Below, piece by piece: positions 26,592 through 37,174 of a DNA stretch of 64,000 bases. Source of the DNA: Amycolatopsis acidicola (lineage in GTDB: Bacteria > Actinomycetota > Actinomycetes > Mycobacteriales > Pseudonocardiaceae); NCBI RefSeq assembly GCF_007713735.2, contig NZ_VMNW02000023.1:1-64000 (forward strand), in the 5' to 3' direction. The translations under genes and the position numbers were made by a program. The notes below the pieces were generated by a model. That model was given only the letters and a program-made list of their open reading frames with translations. It was not told where the DNA came from and did no database searches. Numbering within the stretch: the stretch's first letter is position 1; each line of letters begins with the position of its first letter.

Positions 26592-29204
26592 ATGCCCGGT
26601 TCGAACGCGGTACTCGCCGACGGAGAGGTGGTCCTGGTCCGCCCGCTGACGCCCGCCGACACGGATGCCGTGCTGCGGCTGCACGACGGGCTCGACCGGC
26701 GCGACCGGTACCTGCGGTTCTTCGGTGTGCCCGCCGGCCTGCCCGAGCTGGCGCGGCGGATCGCCGCCACGCCCGGGCCGCGGCACGGCGCTGTCGGTGC
26801 TTTCCGGCAGCACCGGCTTGTCGGTGTCGCGCACTACGAGGTGGGGCGCGATCCGGTGGAGGCCGAAGTCGCGCTGGCGGTCGATGGCCGCGCGCAGGCC
26901 CACGGCGTGGGCACGCTGCTTCTGGAGCACCTCGGTTCGATGGCGAGGACGTGGGGCCTCCGGCGGTTCACCGGCCAGGTGCTCGCCGAGAACACCCGGA
27001 TGCTGCGCGTGTTCTCCGATCTGGGCCTGCCGTATGAGATTTCGGCGGGTGGGCCGGAGCGGGATTTCGTGCTCGCTCTCGATCCCGGTGACGGGTATTG
27101 GGACGCCGTGGCCGAACGTGAACGGGTCGCCGACGTCGCCAGCCTCCGCGCCGTCCTGCGCCCGGCGTCGATCGCGGTGGCCGGGGCGAGCAGGAATCCG
27201 GGCTCGGTCGGGCACGCGGTACTGGCCAACCTCGTCGACGCCGGATATGCGGGGAAGCTCACCGCGGTCAACCCGCACGCGACCGAGATCGACGGCATCC
27301 CTTGCGCGCCTTCGGTCCTGGACCTGCCCGACGCCCCCGAGCTGGTCGTGGTCTGCGTGCCGGCACCGGCGGTCCCGGAGGTGGTCGAGCAGAGCGGGGA
27401 ACGGGGCGCGCGTGCCGTCGTGGTCATCTCCGCGGGGCTGACCGGAACCGGCCTCGGCGCGCGGGTGGCCGCCGCCGCGCGGAGGTACGGGATGCGCCTG
27501 GTGGGGCCGAACTGCGTGGGCGTGGCCGATCCCGGAGCCCGGCTCAACGCCACGTTCGTGCCGGGCCCGGTGCCGGAGGGCCCGGTCGGGGTGGTGACGC
27601 AGTCCGGCGGGTTCGGGATCGCGGTGCTCGAAGAGTTGCGCGAGCTGGGGATCGGCCTGTCGAGCCTGGTGTCGACGGGGGACAAGTACGACGTCAGCGG
27701 CAACGACCTGCTGCTGTGGTGGCAACGCGACCACGGCACCGCGATCGCCGTGCTGTACCTGGAATCCTTCGGCAACCCGCGCAAGTTCGGGCGGCTGGCC
27801 CGCGCGCTGGCGCGGGTGAAACCGGTCGTCGCGATCCGCACCGGGGACACGGAAGTCGCGCGGCGGGCGGCGGCCTCCCACACCGCCGCGGCGGCCACGC
27901 CCGCGGTCACCCGCGATGCGCTGTACCGGCAGGCGGGGGTGATCGCGGTGGACACCATCGACGAACTGGTCGACGTCGTCGCGGCCCTGGCGTGGCAACC
28001 ACTTCCGGCAGGCAACCGGGTCGCGGTCGTGAGCAACGCGGGCGGTGCCGGGGTGCTCGCCGCCGACGCCTGCGTGAGACACGGGCTCGTGCTGCCCGAG
28101 CTGGCGGAGGCCACCACCGCGGCGCTGCGGGCGGTGCTGCCCGGCCAGGCTTCGCTGCGGAATCCGGTCGACACCACGGCCGCCGTGGACGCCGGCCTGT
28201 TCGGCCGGTGCCTGGATCTGGTGCTGGCCGACCCTGGCGTCGACGCCGTGATCGCCGCGGCCGTGCCCACCGCGCTGGGCGACCCCATCGCGGCGGTGCC
28301 CGCGGAGGCGCGCGGGGACAAGCCGATGCTGGCGGTCCGGCTCGGGCAGCTCGGCCATGTGGCGGCCCTGGAGGGAACCGCCGCCTACTCGGACCCGGCC
28401 GCCGCCGCGGCGGTACTGGGACAGCTGGCCCGGTACGCGGCCTGGCGTTCGCGGCCGGGGAACACCACGGTTCCACTGTCCACTGTGGATGAAGAGAAGG
28501 CGCGCGTCCTCGTGCGGGCGTGCCTGTCCGCGGGGCGGCGGTGGCTCAACCCCGCCGAAGTCACCGAACTGCTGGCGTGCTTCGGGATCCCGGTGGTTCA
28601 GACGCTGTACGCGAGGGACGAGGAGTCCGCGGCCGCCGCGTTCACCACACTGCGGAAACCGGTCGTGCTGAAGGCGGACGTAGAAGGCGTGCTCCACAAG
28701 AGCGCGGCGGGCGGTGTCGTGCTCGGCGTCCGGACGAAGGCGGAGGTCCGCGACGTGGTGACCGGGTGGCGGCGCACGTTCGGCGACCGCTGGCGCGGAG
28801 CCGTGCTGCAGACGAACGTGAAGCCAGGCCGGGAGCTGCTCGCGGGCGTCAGCTCCGACGACGTGTTCGGCCCGCTGCTGGTGTTCGGTCTCGGCGGGAC
28901 CGACACCGACGTGATCGCCGACCGGTCGGCGCGGCTGGCGCCCCTGACCGAGGCGGACGCCGGCGAGCTGCTGGACGGACTGCGTTCCTCGCCGCGGCTG
29001 TTCGGGCACGGGAACCTCGACCGGTCCGCGGTCCGCGACGTGCTGATCCGGCTCGGCAGGCTCGCGGAGGCGCTGCCCGAGGTCGCCGAACTCGACCTCA
29101 ACCCGATCGTCGCGCGGGCCCGCGGCTGCTTGGTGCTCGATGCCAGGGTGCGGCTCGAACCCCGGCCACCCGCCGACCCGTTCCTGCGGCGACTGCGCAC
29201 CTGA
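26592..29204 (+). CDS. GNAT acetyltransferase fused to NDP-forming acyl-CoA synthetase
   Basis: An 870-residue fusion. Residues about 10-155 form a GNAT domain (VLVRPLTPADTDAVLRLH, AQAHGVGTLLLEHL). Residues 180-270 are a CoA-binding Rossmann domain (IAVAGASRNPGSVGHAVL), 300-620 the succinyl-CoA-ligase-like part (GVVTQSGGFGIAVL) with the NDP-forming fold, and 640-870 an ATP-grasp domain (PVVLKADVEGVLHKSAAGGV). This is the PatZ/Pat-like architecture with the GNAT domain at the N-terminus. PatZ relatives lysine-acetylate acetyl-CoA synthetase; here it may tune acetyl-CoA metabolism in stress. It is the last gene of the ATPase-USP-Hsp20 unit. Confidence 0.9.
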   Translation: MPGSNAVLADGEVVLVRPLTPADTDAVLRLHDGLDRRDRYLRFFGVPAGLPELARRIAATPGPRHGAVGAFRQHRLVGVAHYEVGRDPVEAEVALAVDGRAQAHGVGTLLLEHLGSMARTWGLRRFTGQVLAENTRMLRVFSDLGLPYEISAGGPERDFVLALDPGDGYWDAVAERERVADVASLRAVLRPASIAVAGASRNPGSVGHAVLANLVDAGYAGKLTAVNPHATEIDGIPCAPSVLDLPDAPELVVVCVPAPAVPEVVEQSGERGARAVVVISAGLTGTGLGARVAAAARRYGMRLVGPNCVGVADPGARLNATFVPGPVPEGPVGVVTQSGGFGIAVLEELRELGIGLSSLVSTGDKYDVSGNDLLLWWQRDHGTAIAVLYLESFGNPRKFGRLARALARVKPVVAIRTGDTEVARRAAASHTAAAATPAVTRDALYRQAGVIAVDTIDELVDVVAALAWQPLPAGNRVAVVSNAGGAGVLAADACVRHGLVLPELAEATTAALRAVLPGQASLRNPVDTTAAVDAGLFGRCLDLVLADPGVDAVIAAAVPTALGDPIAAVPAEARGDKPMLAVRLGQLGHVAALEGTAAYSDPAAAAAVLGQLARYAAWRSRPGNTTVPLSTVDEEKARVLVRACLSAGRRWLNPAEVTELLACFGIPVVQTLYARDEESAAAAFTTLRKPVVLKADVEGVLHKSAAGGVVLGVRTKAEVRDVVTGWRRTFGDRWRGAVLQTNVKPGRELLAGVSSDDVFGPLLVFGLGGTDTDVIADRSARLAPLTEADAGELLDGLRSSPRLFGHGNLDRSAVRDVLIRLGRLAEALPEVAELDLNPIVARARGCLVLDARVRLEPRPPADPFLRRLRT

Positions 29205-29257
29205 GGAGGGAGGTGGGCCCGGATCCAGTGTCCATAATGGATCGCCCGTGGCGGTCT

Positions 29258-29488
29258 TCAGGCGGGCTGCCGGCCCAGCGTCGCCAGCAGGGCGGTCAGT
29301 TCCGCCATCGGCAGGCCCTTGCCCTGCGGTGCGGGCACTTCCGGCCCGGCGTCCGCAGGCTCCGGCAGGACGTCGGCGGCCTTGAGGCCCAGCATGTCCA
29401 GCAGCATCCCGAGGTCTTCCGCGTCGTGGGCATACGCGGAGGTGACGCGCACGGCCCTGGCCTTCTCGTCGCGATTGGTGAGTTCCAT
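29258..29488 (-). CDS. Small acidic hypothetical protein, 76 aa
   Basis: A 76-residue ORF with a strong GAGGAGG site before ATG 29488. It starts MELTNRDEKARAVRVTSAYAH and continues with DAEDLGMLLDMLGLKAADVL, an acidic helix, and ends LLATLGRQPA. No family recognised. It is transcribed towards the acyl-CoA synthetase gene and away from the DevR-like sites at 29601 and 29683, so it probably belongs to the stress regulon. A longer frame open to 29773 has no good start. Confidence 0.65.
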   Translation of the reverse strand: MELTNRDEKARAVRVTSAYAHDAEDLGMLLDMLGLKAADVLPEPADAGPEVPAPQGKGLPMAELTALLATLGRQPA

Positions 29489-29600
29489 CGGGTCCTCCTC
29501 GGCGTCCATCCCGACGGTGGCATCCGGTGTGCCCGCGTCGCGCCGGGGGAAGGCCATCCGGTGCCGGGACCTTGCGCGGTGGACATGGTCCCTGGCGGGC

Positions 29601-29615
29601 GGGACCTTCGGCCCT
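29601..29615 (+). promoter_or_regulatory. DevR/DosR-like operator (best match)
   Basis: GGGACCTTCGGCCCT, the sequence I use as the island consensus. It lies between the divergent 76-aa gene and the USP gene at 29760. Confidence 0.65.
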
Positions 29616-29682
29616 GACCGTCGCGAGGTGGCCGGTGCTGCCGCCGAACCCGATGGCGTCGTGAACCTCGGTCCCCGGCATT

Positions 29683-29697
29683 GGTGACGAAGGCCCC
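29683..29697 (-). promoter_or_regulatory. DevR/DosR-like operator
   Basis: On the minus strand GGGGCCTTCGTCACC, 11 of 15 positions as in the 29601 site, 63 bp before the USP start. Confidence 0.45.
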
Positions 29698-29759
29698 TTC
29701 GGGAGCACGGACGGAGCGGAAACGGTGGGAACACCAGGCGCACAGCGAGGAGAACAACG

Positions 29760-30575
29760 ATGAGCTCACTCATCGTGGTCGGTGTCGACGGCTCGCCCGG
29801 AGCGCTGCGAGCGGTCCGCTGGGGCGCTGCCGAGGCCGCGTACCGGAACGCCGCGTTGCGGCTGGTAAACGGTTTCGGGATCCCCGGCGCCTGCTACGGC
29901 GAGGCGATGCCCCCGCGTGACTGGCTCGACGTCCACCGTGACCAGTCGCTGGCCTGGCTCCGGGAAGCCGCGCGGGAGGCAACTCACGAGCATCCCGGCC
30001 TCGACGTCGATACGGAGTCCAGTTTGGACTCTCCGATTCCGTTGTTGCTGAGCCGGTCCGACGAGGCTTCGCTGATGGTGCTGGGATCGGCCGGGCGTGG
30101 CGTGCTCGGCGACCTGGTGGTCGGCTCGTGCGCGGCCGCCCTGACCGCGCACGCGCGTTGCCCCGTCGCGGTGATCCGCGGCAGCGGTGCGGACGGCGAC
30201 GGACCGGTGGTGGTCGGTGTCGACGGCAGCCCGGCCAACGAGCCCGCGCTGGTGCTGGCGTTCGAAGAGGCGGCGCTGCGCGGGGTGTCGCTGGTCGCCC
30301 TGCACGCCGCCGTGGGCGAGACCGAGACGTTCGCGCTCGCCGATGCCTTGGGGGAGTGGGAAAAGAAGTTCCCGGACACCACGGTGCGCTGGCTGGTGGA
30401 GAACGCCCACCCGCGACAGCAGCTGCTGGAGTGGAGCGCCAGGGCGCGCTTGCTGGTGGCCGGGACCCGCGGCCGCGGTGGCTTCCCCGGCCTTCGGCTG
30501 GGTTCGACCAGCCAGGTGCTGCTGCACCACGCCGAATGCCCGGTGCTGTTCGTGCCGGTGTCCCGCGAAATCTGA
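29760..30575 (+). CDS. Universal stress protein, tandem-domain
   Basis: A 271-residue double USP. The first domain runs from [19 protein letters not shown] to GSAGRGVLGDLVVGSC, the second from [19 protein letters not shown] to GTRGRGGFPGLRLGSTSQ, so the ATP-binding glycine motifs are present in both halves. It leads a unit with the DUF4389 membrane protein (21-bp gap) and the flavodoxin remnant. Two DevR-like sites lie upstream. Cytoplasmic, likely an ATP/AMP-responsive modulator. Confidence 0.93.
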   Translation: MSSLIVVGVDGSPGALRAVRWGAAEAAYRNAALRLVNGFGIPGACYGEAMPPRDWLDVHRDQSLAWLREAAREATHEHPGLDVDTESSLDSPIPLLLSRSDEASLMVLGSAGRGVLGDLVVGSCAAALTAHARCPVAVIRGSGADGDGPVVVGVDGSPANEPALVLAFEEAALRGVSLVALHAAVGETETFALADALGEWEKKFPDTTVRWLVENAHPRQQLLEWSARARLLVAGTRGRGGFPGLRLGSTSQVLLHHAECPVLFVPVSREI

Positions 30576-30596
30576 GCTTCGCCGGAGGCGAGCGAA

Positions 30597-31994
30597 ATGG
30601 ACGACCGAAGACCATATCCTGTTCGGGTCGAGGCGGACCTCGACCCGAACCTGTCCCGCTGGCTGTGGCTGGTGAAATGGCTGCTGGCCGTGCCGCACTA
30701 CTTCCTGCTCGCCCTGTTGTGGGCGGCGTTCGCCGTGCTGACCGTGGTGGCGTTCTTCGCCATCCTGGTCACCGGCCGGTACCCGAGAACAATCTTCGAC
30801 TTCAACGTCGGCGTCCTGCGGTGGAGCTGGCGCGTGCACTACTACGCCTACGCCGCGCTGGGCACCGACGCCTATCCGCCGTTCACCCTCGCCGACGTGC
30901 CCGCGTACCCGGCGAGGCTGGAGATCGACTACCCGGAGCGGCTTTCCCGGGGACTGGTACTGGTGAAATGGTGGCTGCTCGCGTTACCGCAGTACGTCAT
31001 CGTCGGGTTGTTCGCGGGAGGGGGCGCGTGGTTCGTGGGCCGCTCGGAGCCCGGGCAGTTCCACTGGGCCGCGGGTGGGCTGATCGGCGTGCTCGTCCTC
31101 GTCGCGGGGGTCGTGCTGCTGGTGACCGGTTCCTATCCGAAACCGGTCTTCGATTTCGTGCTGGGCATGGACCGATGGGTGGTGCGGGTCGGCGCCTACG
31201 CCGCGCTGATGACCGACGACTACCCGCCGTTCCGGCTCGACATGGGTGGCACCGACCCGGCAGGGCCCAGCCGCCCGGACGAGCGGACCGGATGGCCTGC
31301 CCACCGCTGGACGGGCGGGCGGGTCGCCTCGGTGGTGCTCGGCGCGGTGCTCGCCCTCACCTCGATGGGCTTGCTCACCGGTGGCGGCGCCCTGCTGTGG
31401 GCCGACCGCTCCGCGCGCGACGCCGACGGCTACCTCACCACCACGGAATCGTTCAGCACCAGCCAGTACGCGTTGAGCACGGGCAAGATCGTCCTCGGCG
31501 GCTGGCCCGCCTCCTCGGACGTGCTCGGGGACGTGCGCGTCCGCGTCACCGAAACGAACCCGGCCACACCGGTGTTCGTCGGGATCGCCACGTCCGCGGA
31601 CGCCGGCCGTTATCTCGCCGGTGTCGGCTACGCCACCGTGCGGACCCCGTCGTCGGCCTCCGTGACGGTGAACGCCGGCGGCGCGCCCGCTGTGCCACCG
31701 GAAAGCGCCGGGATCTGGGCTGTCCGTTCCGCGGGTCCCGGGACGCAGACGGTGAGCTGGCCGTTGCGCGCCGGCGACTGGACGCTCGTGGTCATGCGTC
31801 CTGACGGGGCACCGGGACTGGACGTGCGGGCCGAAGCGGGCGCGACGATCCCCGGCCTGCCGTGGATCGCGACCGGGGTGCTCGGCGCGGGCGCGGTGCT
31901 GCTGCTGTTCGGCGCGTTACTGATCGCTGTCCCGGTGCACCGCGCCTCGCGGCAGCAGAAAGGAGAAGAGGATGCACACGCTCATCGCGTATAG
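30597..31994 (+). CDS. DUF4389 multi-pass membrane protein
   Basis: A 465-residue membrane protein. Two DUF4389-like repeats are visible: VRVEADLDPNLSRWLWLVKW with TGRYPRTIFDFNVGVLRW, then LEIDYPERLSRGLVLVKWWL with TGSYPKPVFDFVLGMDRW. A further membrane segment (about 240-265), a long extracytoplasmic beta-rich part and a final helix near 420-445 follow, ending in a basic/acidic tail. Family function is unknown, although such genes recur near stress proteins in actinomycetes. The stop overlaps the start of the decayed flavodoxin gene. Confidence 0.82.
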   Translation: MDDRRPYPVRVEADLDPNLSRWLWLVKWLLAVPHYFLLALLWAAFAVLTVVAFFAILVTGRYPRTIFDFNVGVLRWSWRVHYYAYAALGTDAYPPFTLADVPAYPARLEIDYPERLSRGLVLVKWWLLALPQYVIVGLFAGGGAWFVGRSEPGQFHWAAGGLIGVLVLVAGVVLLVTGSYPKPVFDFVLGMDRWVVRVGAYAALMTDDYPPFRLDMGGTDPAGPSRPDERTGWPAHRWTGGRVASVVLGAVLALTSMGLLTGGGALLWADRSARDADGYLTTTESFSTSQYALSTGKIVLGGWPASSDVLGDVRVRVTETNPATPVFVGIATSADAGRYLAGVGYATVRTPSSASVTVNAGGAPAVPPESAGIWAVRSAGPGTQTVSWPLRAGDWTLVVMRPDGAPGLDVRAEAGATIPGLPWIATGVLGAGAVLLLFGALLIAVPVHRASRQQKGEEDAHAHRV

Positions 31995-32290
31995 ATCGAT
32001 GTTCGGTGACACCGAGCGGATCGCCGCGGGTTTTGGAGCCGAAGTCCGAAGTGGACTTCGTGAACGTTGACGAGGCGCCAGGGATCTCGCTGAGCACACC
32101 CGGCGAGGCGCCGGCCGGTATCCGTGGCGCGGCCTTCGACCCCCGCCTGAAGAAAGCGCGCCGGCTCACCGGATCTGCTGCGGCAAGGTGCGCTGAAACT
32201 GTTGCGGCGCGCCAAATTCCCGGTATCGAATCCGGAGAGCTGCGTGGGGCCGCGCCTTGTCCGCTTCTACCTGACCAGGCCCCGTCTCGG
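31972..32290 (+). pseudogene. Flavodoxin-family gene remnant
   Basis: After AGGAGAAGAGG, an ATG at 31972 starts MHTLIAYRSMFGDTERIA, the FMN phosphate-binding start of flavodoxin-like proteins, but the frame stops after 32 codons. Other frames then give AAFDPRLKKARRLTGSAAA and LKLLRRAKFPVSNPESC, which match the middle and end of the same family. The central FMN-binding part is missing. At least two internal deletions or frameshifts. It was the third gene of the USP-DUF4389 unit. Confidence 0.75.
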
Positions 32291-32303
32291 GCGGCCCACG
32301 GGA

Positions 32304-33758
32304 TCAGCCCAGGTACGCCAGGGCTTGCACCAGCGAATCCTCCTCAGTGCCGGCGGTGAAGACGGTGTGCGCTTCGGGCCATTCCGCCACGGTGGCCGCC
32401 ATCCGGTGCGCCACGGCGGGGGTGGCGTCGGAGATCGAATTCCGGCGCGTGGTCAGCCTCGCGGTGGTGATCGCGTCCGGGGCCCAGCATCGCAACGGGA
32501 CGACGTGACTGCTCGTCGCCGCGCCCACTTCAGTGGCATGCACGCGATGATCCGCCGCGCGCCAGGACGCGTCGAGCACCACGGTCTCGCCCAGTGCCAG
32601 CAAAGTGCCGGCCCGCCGGTTGAGCTCGGCGTAGGTACGCCCGGTGTGTTCGGCGTCGTAGATGCCTTGTTCGTAGCCGGCCGCGGCGTCCCGCTCCGGC
32701 GGGATCCCGGCGAGCTCCTTGCGGACCCGGTCGCTGGAGATGAGGGTGGCCCCGAGCCGGTCGGCGAGCGCGCCGGCCAAAGTGGACTTTCCCGACGCGG
32801 GCAGCCCGCCGACGAGCACGAGCCGCACGCGGGCCGCGCGCAGGTGCCGCACGGCGATTCCGGCGTACTGGCGCGCCGGCTCCGCCGCGCCGGCATCGCC
32901 CTGCGCGGACCGCAGGCAGGCCACTTTCACCCGGACGAAGGCGCGGTAGGCGAGGTAGTGATGACGCAGCGCGGGCGGGGCGGGATCACCGGCGAACTCC
33001 ACATAGCGCTCCAGCAAACGGCCGGCGAGCGCGGGCGCGCCGAGGCGTTCCAGGTCCATCGCGAGGAAGGCGATGTCGTCCAGCCCGTCGACCCAGCGCA
33101 GCCGGTCGTCGAACTCCAGGCAATCCAGGATCCGGGGCCCGTCGTCGAGGCAGAAGATGTCGTCGGCGAGGAGGTCGCCGTGCCCGTCGACGATGTGGCC
33201 CTTGGCGACGCGGTGGTCGAACAGGGTTTCCCTGCCCGCGAGGAACTCCTCGGTCAGCCGCTCGATCTCGGCGGTGACGGACGGGTCCAGCACGGTGCCC
33301 GCGAAGGGCCGCACCTGCGAGAAACTGTCCCGCCACCGGTGTCGCAGGGCGTCGCGGGTACCTGCAGCGGAGATCCCGGGGCCGCGATCGGCGCGGGAGT
33401 GGAAGGCGGCCACCGTGCGGGCCAGTTCGTCGATGGTGCCCACCGGCACCTCGCCCGCGCGCACGAGTGTCGCCAGCCGGCGTTCTTCCGGCATCCGCCG
33501 CATGACGACCAGGTGGTCGCAGGGCTCGCCGTCCGGGCCGGTCACGTCCGCGACGCCGAGGTAGACGTCCGGGGCGAGCCGGCGGTTGAGCGCGACCTCG
33601 CGGTGGCAGACCTCTTGCCGGGTTTCGCGCCGGGTGAAGTCCAGGAAGCCGAAATCCACGGGCTTCTTGAGCTTGTACGCCAGTTCGCCGGCGAAGAAGA
33701 CGGCACCGATGTGGGTTTCCCGGACGCCGGTCCAGTCCCGCCGGAGCGTGGCGGTCAT
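32304..33758 (-). CDS. Rv2004c-like fused phosphotransferase/P-loop kinase
   Basis: A 484-residue two-domain protein. Residues about 10-300 resemble aminoglycoside phosphotransferase-type kinases (FAGELAYKLKKPVDFGFLDF, GHIVDGHGDLLADDI, DCLEFDDRLRWVDGLDDIAFL). Residues 325-480 are a P-loop kinase domain (LVLVGGLPASGKSTLAGALA; LISSDRVRKELAG). The DosR-regulon protein Rv2004c has this length and layout. Substrate unknown; a hydroxylated small molecule is plausible. The ATG at 33758 overlaps the stop of an 18-codon DosR-like remnant, so translation may be coupled to it. Confidence 0.9.
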   Translation of the reverse strand: MTATLRRDWTGVRETHIGAVFFAGELAYKLKKPVDFGFLDFTRRETRQEVCHREVALNRRLAPDVYLGVADVTGPDGEPCDHLVVMRRMPEERRLATLVRAGEVPVGTIDELARTVAAFHSRADRGPGISAAGTRDALRHRWRDSFSQVRPFAGTVLDPSVTAEIERLTEEFLAGRETLFDHRVAKGHIVDGHGDLLADDIFCLDDGPRILDCLEFDDRLRWVDGLDDIAFLAMDLERLGAPALAGRLLERYVEFAGDPAPPALRHHYLAYRAFVRVKVACLRSAQGDAGAAEPARQYAGIAVRHLRAARVRLVLVGGLPASGKSTLAGALADRLGATLISSDRVRKELAGIPPERDAAAGYEQGIYDAEHTGRTYAELNRRAGTLLALGETVVLDASWRAADHRVHATEVGAATSSHVVPLRCWAPDAITTARLTTRRNSISDATPAVAHRMAATVAEWPEAHTVFTAGTEEDSLVQALAYLG

Positions 33759-33811
33759 CGCGGCCCGCCCCGCGGCTCGCGGTCGTCCACCAGGAACACC
33801 TTGATAGTCAA
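33755..33811 (-). pseudogene. Probable dosR/devR remnant, 18 codons
   Basis: An excellent GGAGGTGA site precedes TTG at 33811, which starts an 18-codon ORF reading (M)TIKVFLVDDREPRGGPR and ending TGA in overlap with the kinase start. The opening IKVFLVDD is the first strand and acidic pocket of NarL-type response regulators, and DosR proteins begin almost identically. The receiver and DNA-binding domains are absent. The ORF looks like the two ends of a dosR gene joined by one internal deletion. A DevR-like site lies 76 bp upstream. It could also be kept as a leader peptide for the kinase. Confidence 0.65.
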
Positions 33812-33886
33812 GGGAATCACCTCCGTGACCCCGCCGAGCCTAGGACCGTGATCGTCCCGCCGGACGCGGCGTTGGTCCCCGGCCGG

Positions 33887-33901
33887 AGTGCCGAAGGTCC
33901 T
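33887..33901 (-). promoter_or_regulatory. DevR/DosR-like operator
   Basis: Minus-strand AGGACCTTCGGCACT, 13 of 15 bases as in the 29601 site. It lies between the DosR remnant/kinase unit and the divergent DUF2231 gene. A weaker GGGACC half-site is at 33865-33879 on the minus strand. Confidence 0.55.
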
Positions 33902-33992
33902 CGGATCACGATCGCGGTCCTCGTTCCAAGAAAACTCCCAGAGTCGATCGTCAGGCTGTGCCGTGCCCGTGGTCGTCGAAGGGGGAGCTGGA

Positions 33993-34478
33993 ATGCCCGT
34001 GTTCGTTTCCGGTCTGCCGTTGCACGTGCTCGTGGTGCACGCGGTGGTGGTGCTGGTGCCGCTGTCGGTGGTGGCCGCGCTGGTCGTCGCGCTGTGGCCC
34101 GCGGCCCGCCGCCGCTACGGCTGGCTTGCGGTGGGCGTGACCGCGGTGGCAGGGGTGTGCATTCCGGTCGCGACGAGCAGCGGCGAGGACCTGCGCGACC
34201 GGCTCGTGCCCACCGAGCTGATCCGGCAGCATGCCCAGCTCGGCGACGAACTGCTGGTCTTCGTGGCGGGGCTGTTCGTGGTGCTGACCGCGCTGGTCTG
34301 GCTGGGGCGGCAGCACAAAGTGCCGACCAGGATCCTCACCCCGGTGCTGATCGTGCTGACGGTGGCGCTGGCCGGCGTGTCGGCGGTGCAGGTCGTGCGG
34401 ATCGGGGATTCCGGGGCGCGCGCCGCGTGGAGCGGCGTCCAGTACACGGCCGTGCAGCAACACCACGGCGACGGCTGA
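33993..34478 (+). CDS. DUF2231-like four-helix membrane protein
   Basis: A 161-residue protein with four hydrophobic helices. The start ATG 33993 follows GGGGGAG; the longer frame from 33888 would run through the operator. The opening VSGLPLHVLVVHAVVVLVPL has the LHxLxVH pattern of DUF2231. Later, RLVPTELIRQHAQLGDELLVF also carries a conserved-looking His. Histidines within helices suggest haem or metal binding, which is not established for the family. Divergent from the kinase unit and convergent with the DosS remnant. Confidence 0.78.
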   Translation: MPVFVSGLPLHVLVVHAVVVLVPLSVVAALVVALWPAARRRYGWLAVGVTAVAGVCIPVATSSGEDLRDRLVPTELIRQHAQLGDELLVFVAGLFVVLTALVWLGRQHKVPTRILTPVLIVLTVALAGVSAVQVVRIGDSGARAAWSGVQYTAVQQHHGDG

Positions 34479-34487
34479 GGCTGTCGT

Positions 34488-36508
<2,021 letters not shown>

Positions 36509-36576
36509 GTATGCCCGGCGTTTCCGGGGCCTCTCCGGCGCTACCGTCCGGTTTTCCCGCGGGAGAAGGGAAAGCG

Positions 36577-37115
36577 ATGTTGGCAGACTTTCCGGGCCCC
36601 GTCGTGGCCGGCGTCGACGGATCACCCGGCGCGCTGCCCGCCGTGCTCTGGGCGGCGAGGGAAGCGGCACGGCTCCGCCGCGAACTGCGGATCGTGCACG
36701 CGACCGAAGAAATCCTGCTGGAGGCGCCCGCGGCGTACCGGGGCGTGACCGATGTCCGGGAAATGCTCCGGATGCGCGGGCAACGGCTGCTGCGCGTCGC
36801 GAAGCGCGCCGCGGAGGAAGCCGCGGACGTCCCGGTGAAACCGGCGTTGCGCTCCAGCGCCAGCGACGGCAGCCGACACCGGGCGGTGTTGCGAACGCGC
36901 CCGGTGTGGTTTTTTCGAGCGGCCCGCTCGGCAGGCCGCCGCGGCCATTGGCGGACCCGGCGGACCTGCCGCGGTTGCGTGAGCTCGTGCACGTGCACCG
37001 GCACCGGCTGTTCGACGGCAGCCTCGACCGAGACCGGCTGAATCCGGCCGAGCGCGCGGCGGCCGTCGCGCTCGACCCCGGGGACTACCGGGACTGGCCG
37101 GACGTCCGGGCGTAG
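36577..37115 (+). pseudogene. Truncated USP joined to an unrelated C-terminal fragment
   Basis: The ATG at 36577 (GGGAGAAGGG site) begins a normal USP domain, VVAGVDGSPGALPAVLWAAREA to AAEEAADVPVKPALRSS, about 90 residues. USP similarity then stops before the ATP-binding motif, and the frame runs on as low-quality sequence to 37041. In the next frame a plausible protein tail appears ([20 protein letters not shown], then [12 protein letters not shown]) and ends at 37115; I do not recognise its family. This looks like a deletion joining the 5' part of a USP gene to the 3' part of another gene. Confidence 0.65.
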
Positions 37116-37174
37116 GCGGCGCACATCGGCCAGGCGCTGTCCCGCCGTCCTGGATGATCGTGTCCGATGTGGAC

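Noticed and set aside
25938..29708. 1256-codon minus-strand open frame
   Set aside because: Antisense to the Hsp20 and GNAT/acyl-CoA synthetase genes, which have strong family motifs; no motif in the antisense product.
33993..34478. DUF2231 gene as a replacement sensor for the lost DosS
   Set aside because: It has in-membrane histidines but no signalling domain; a sensory role is pure speculation.
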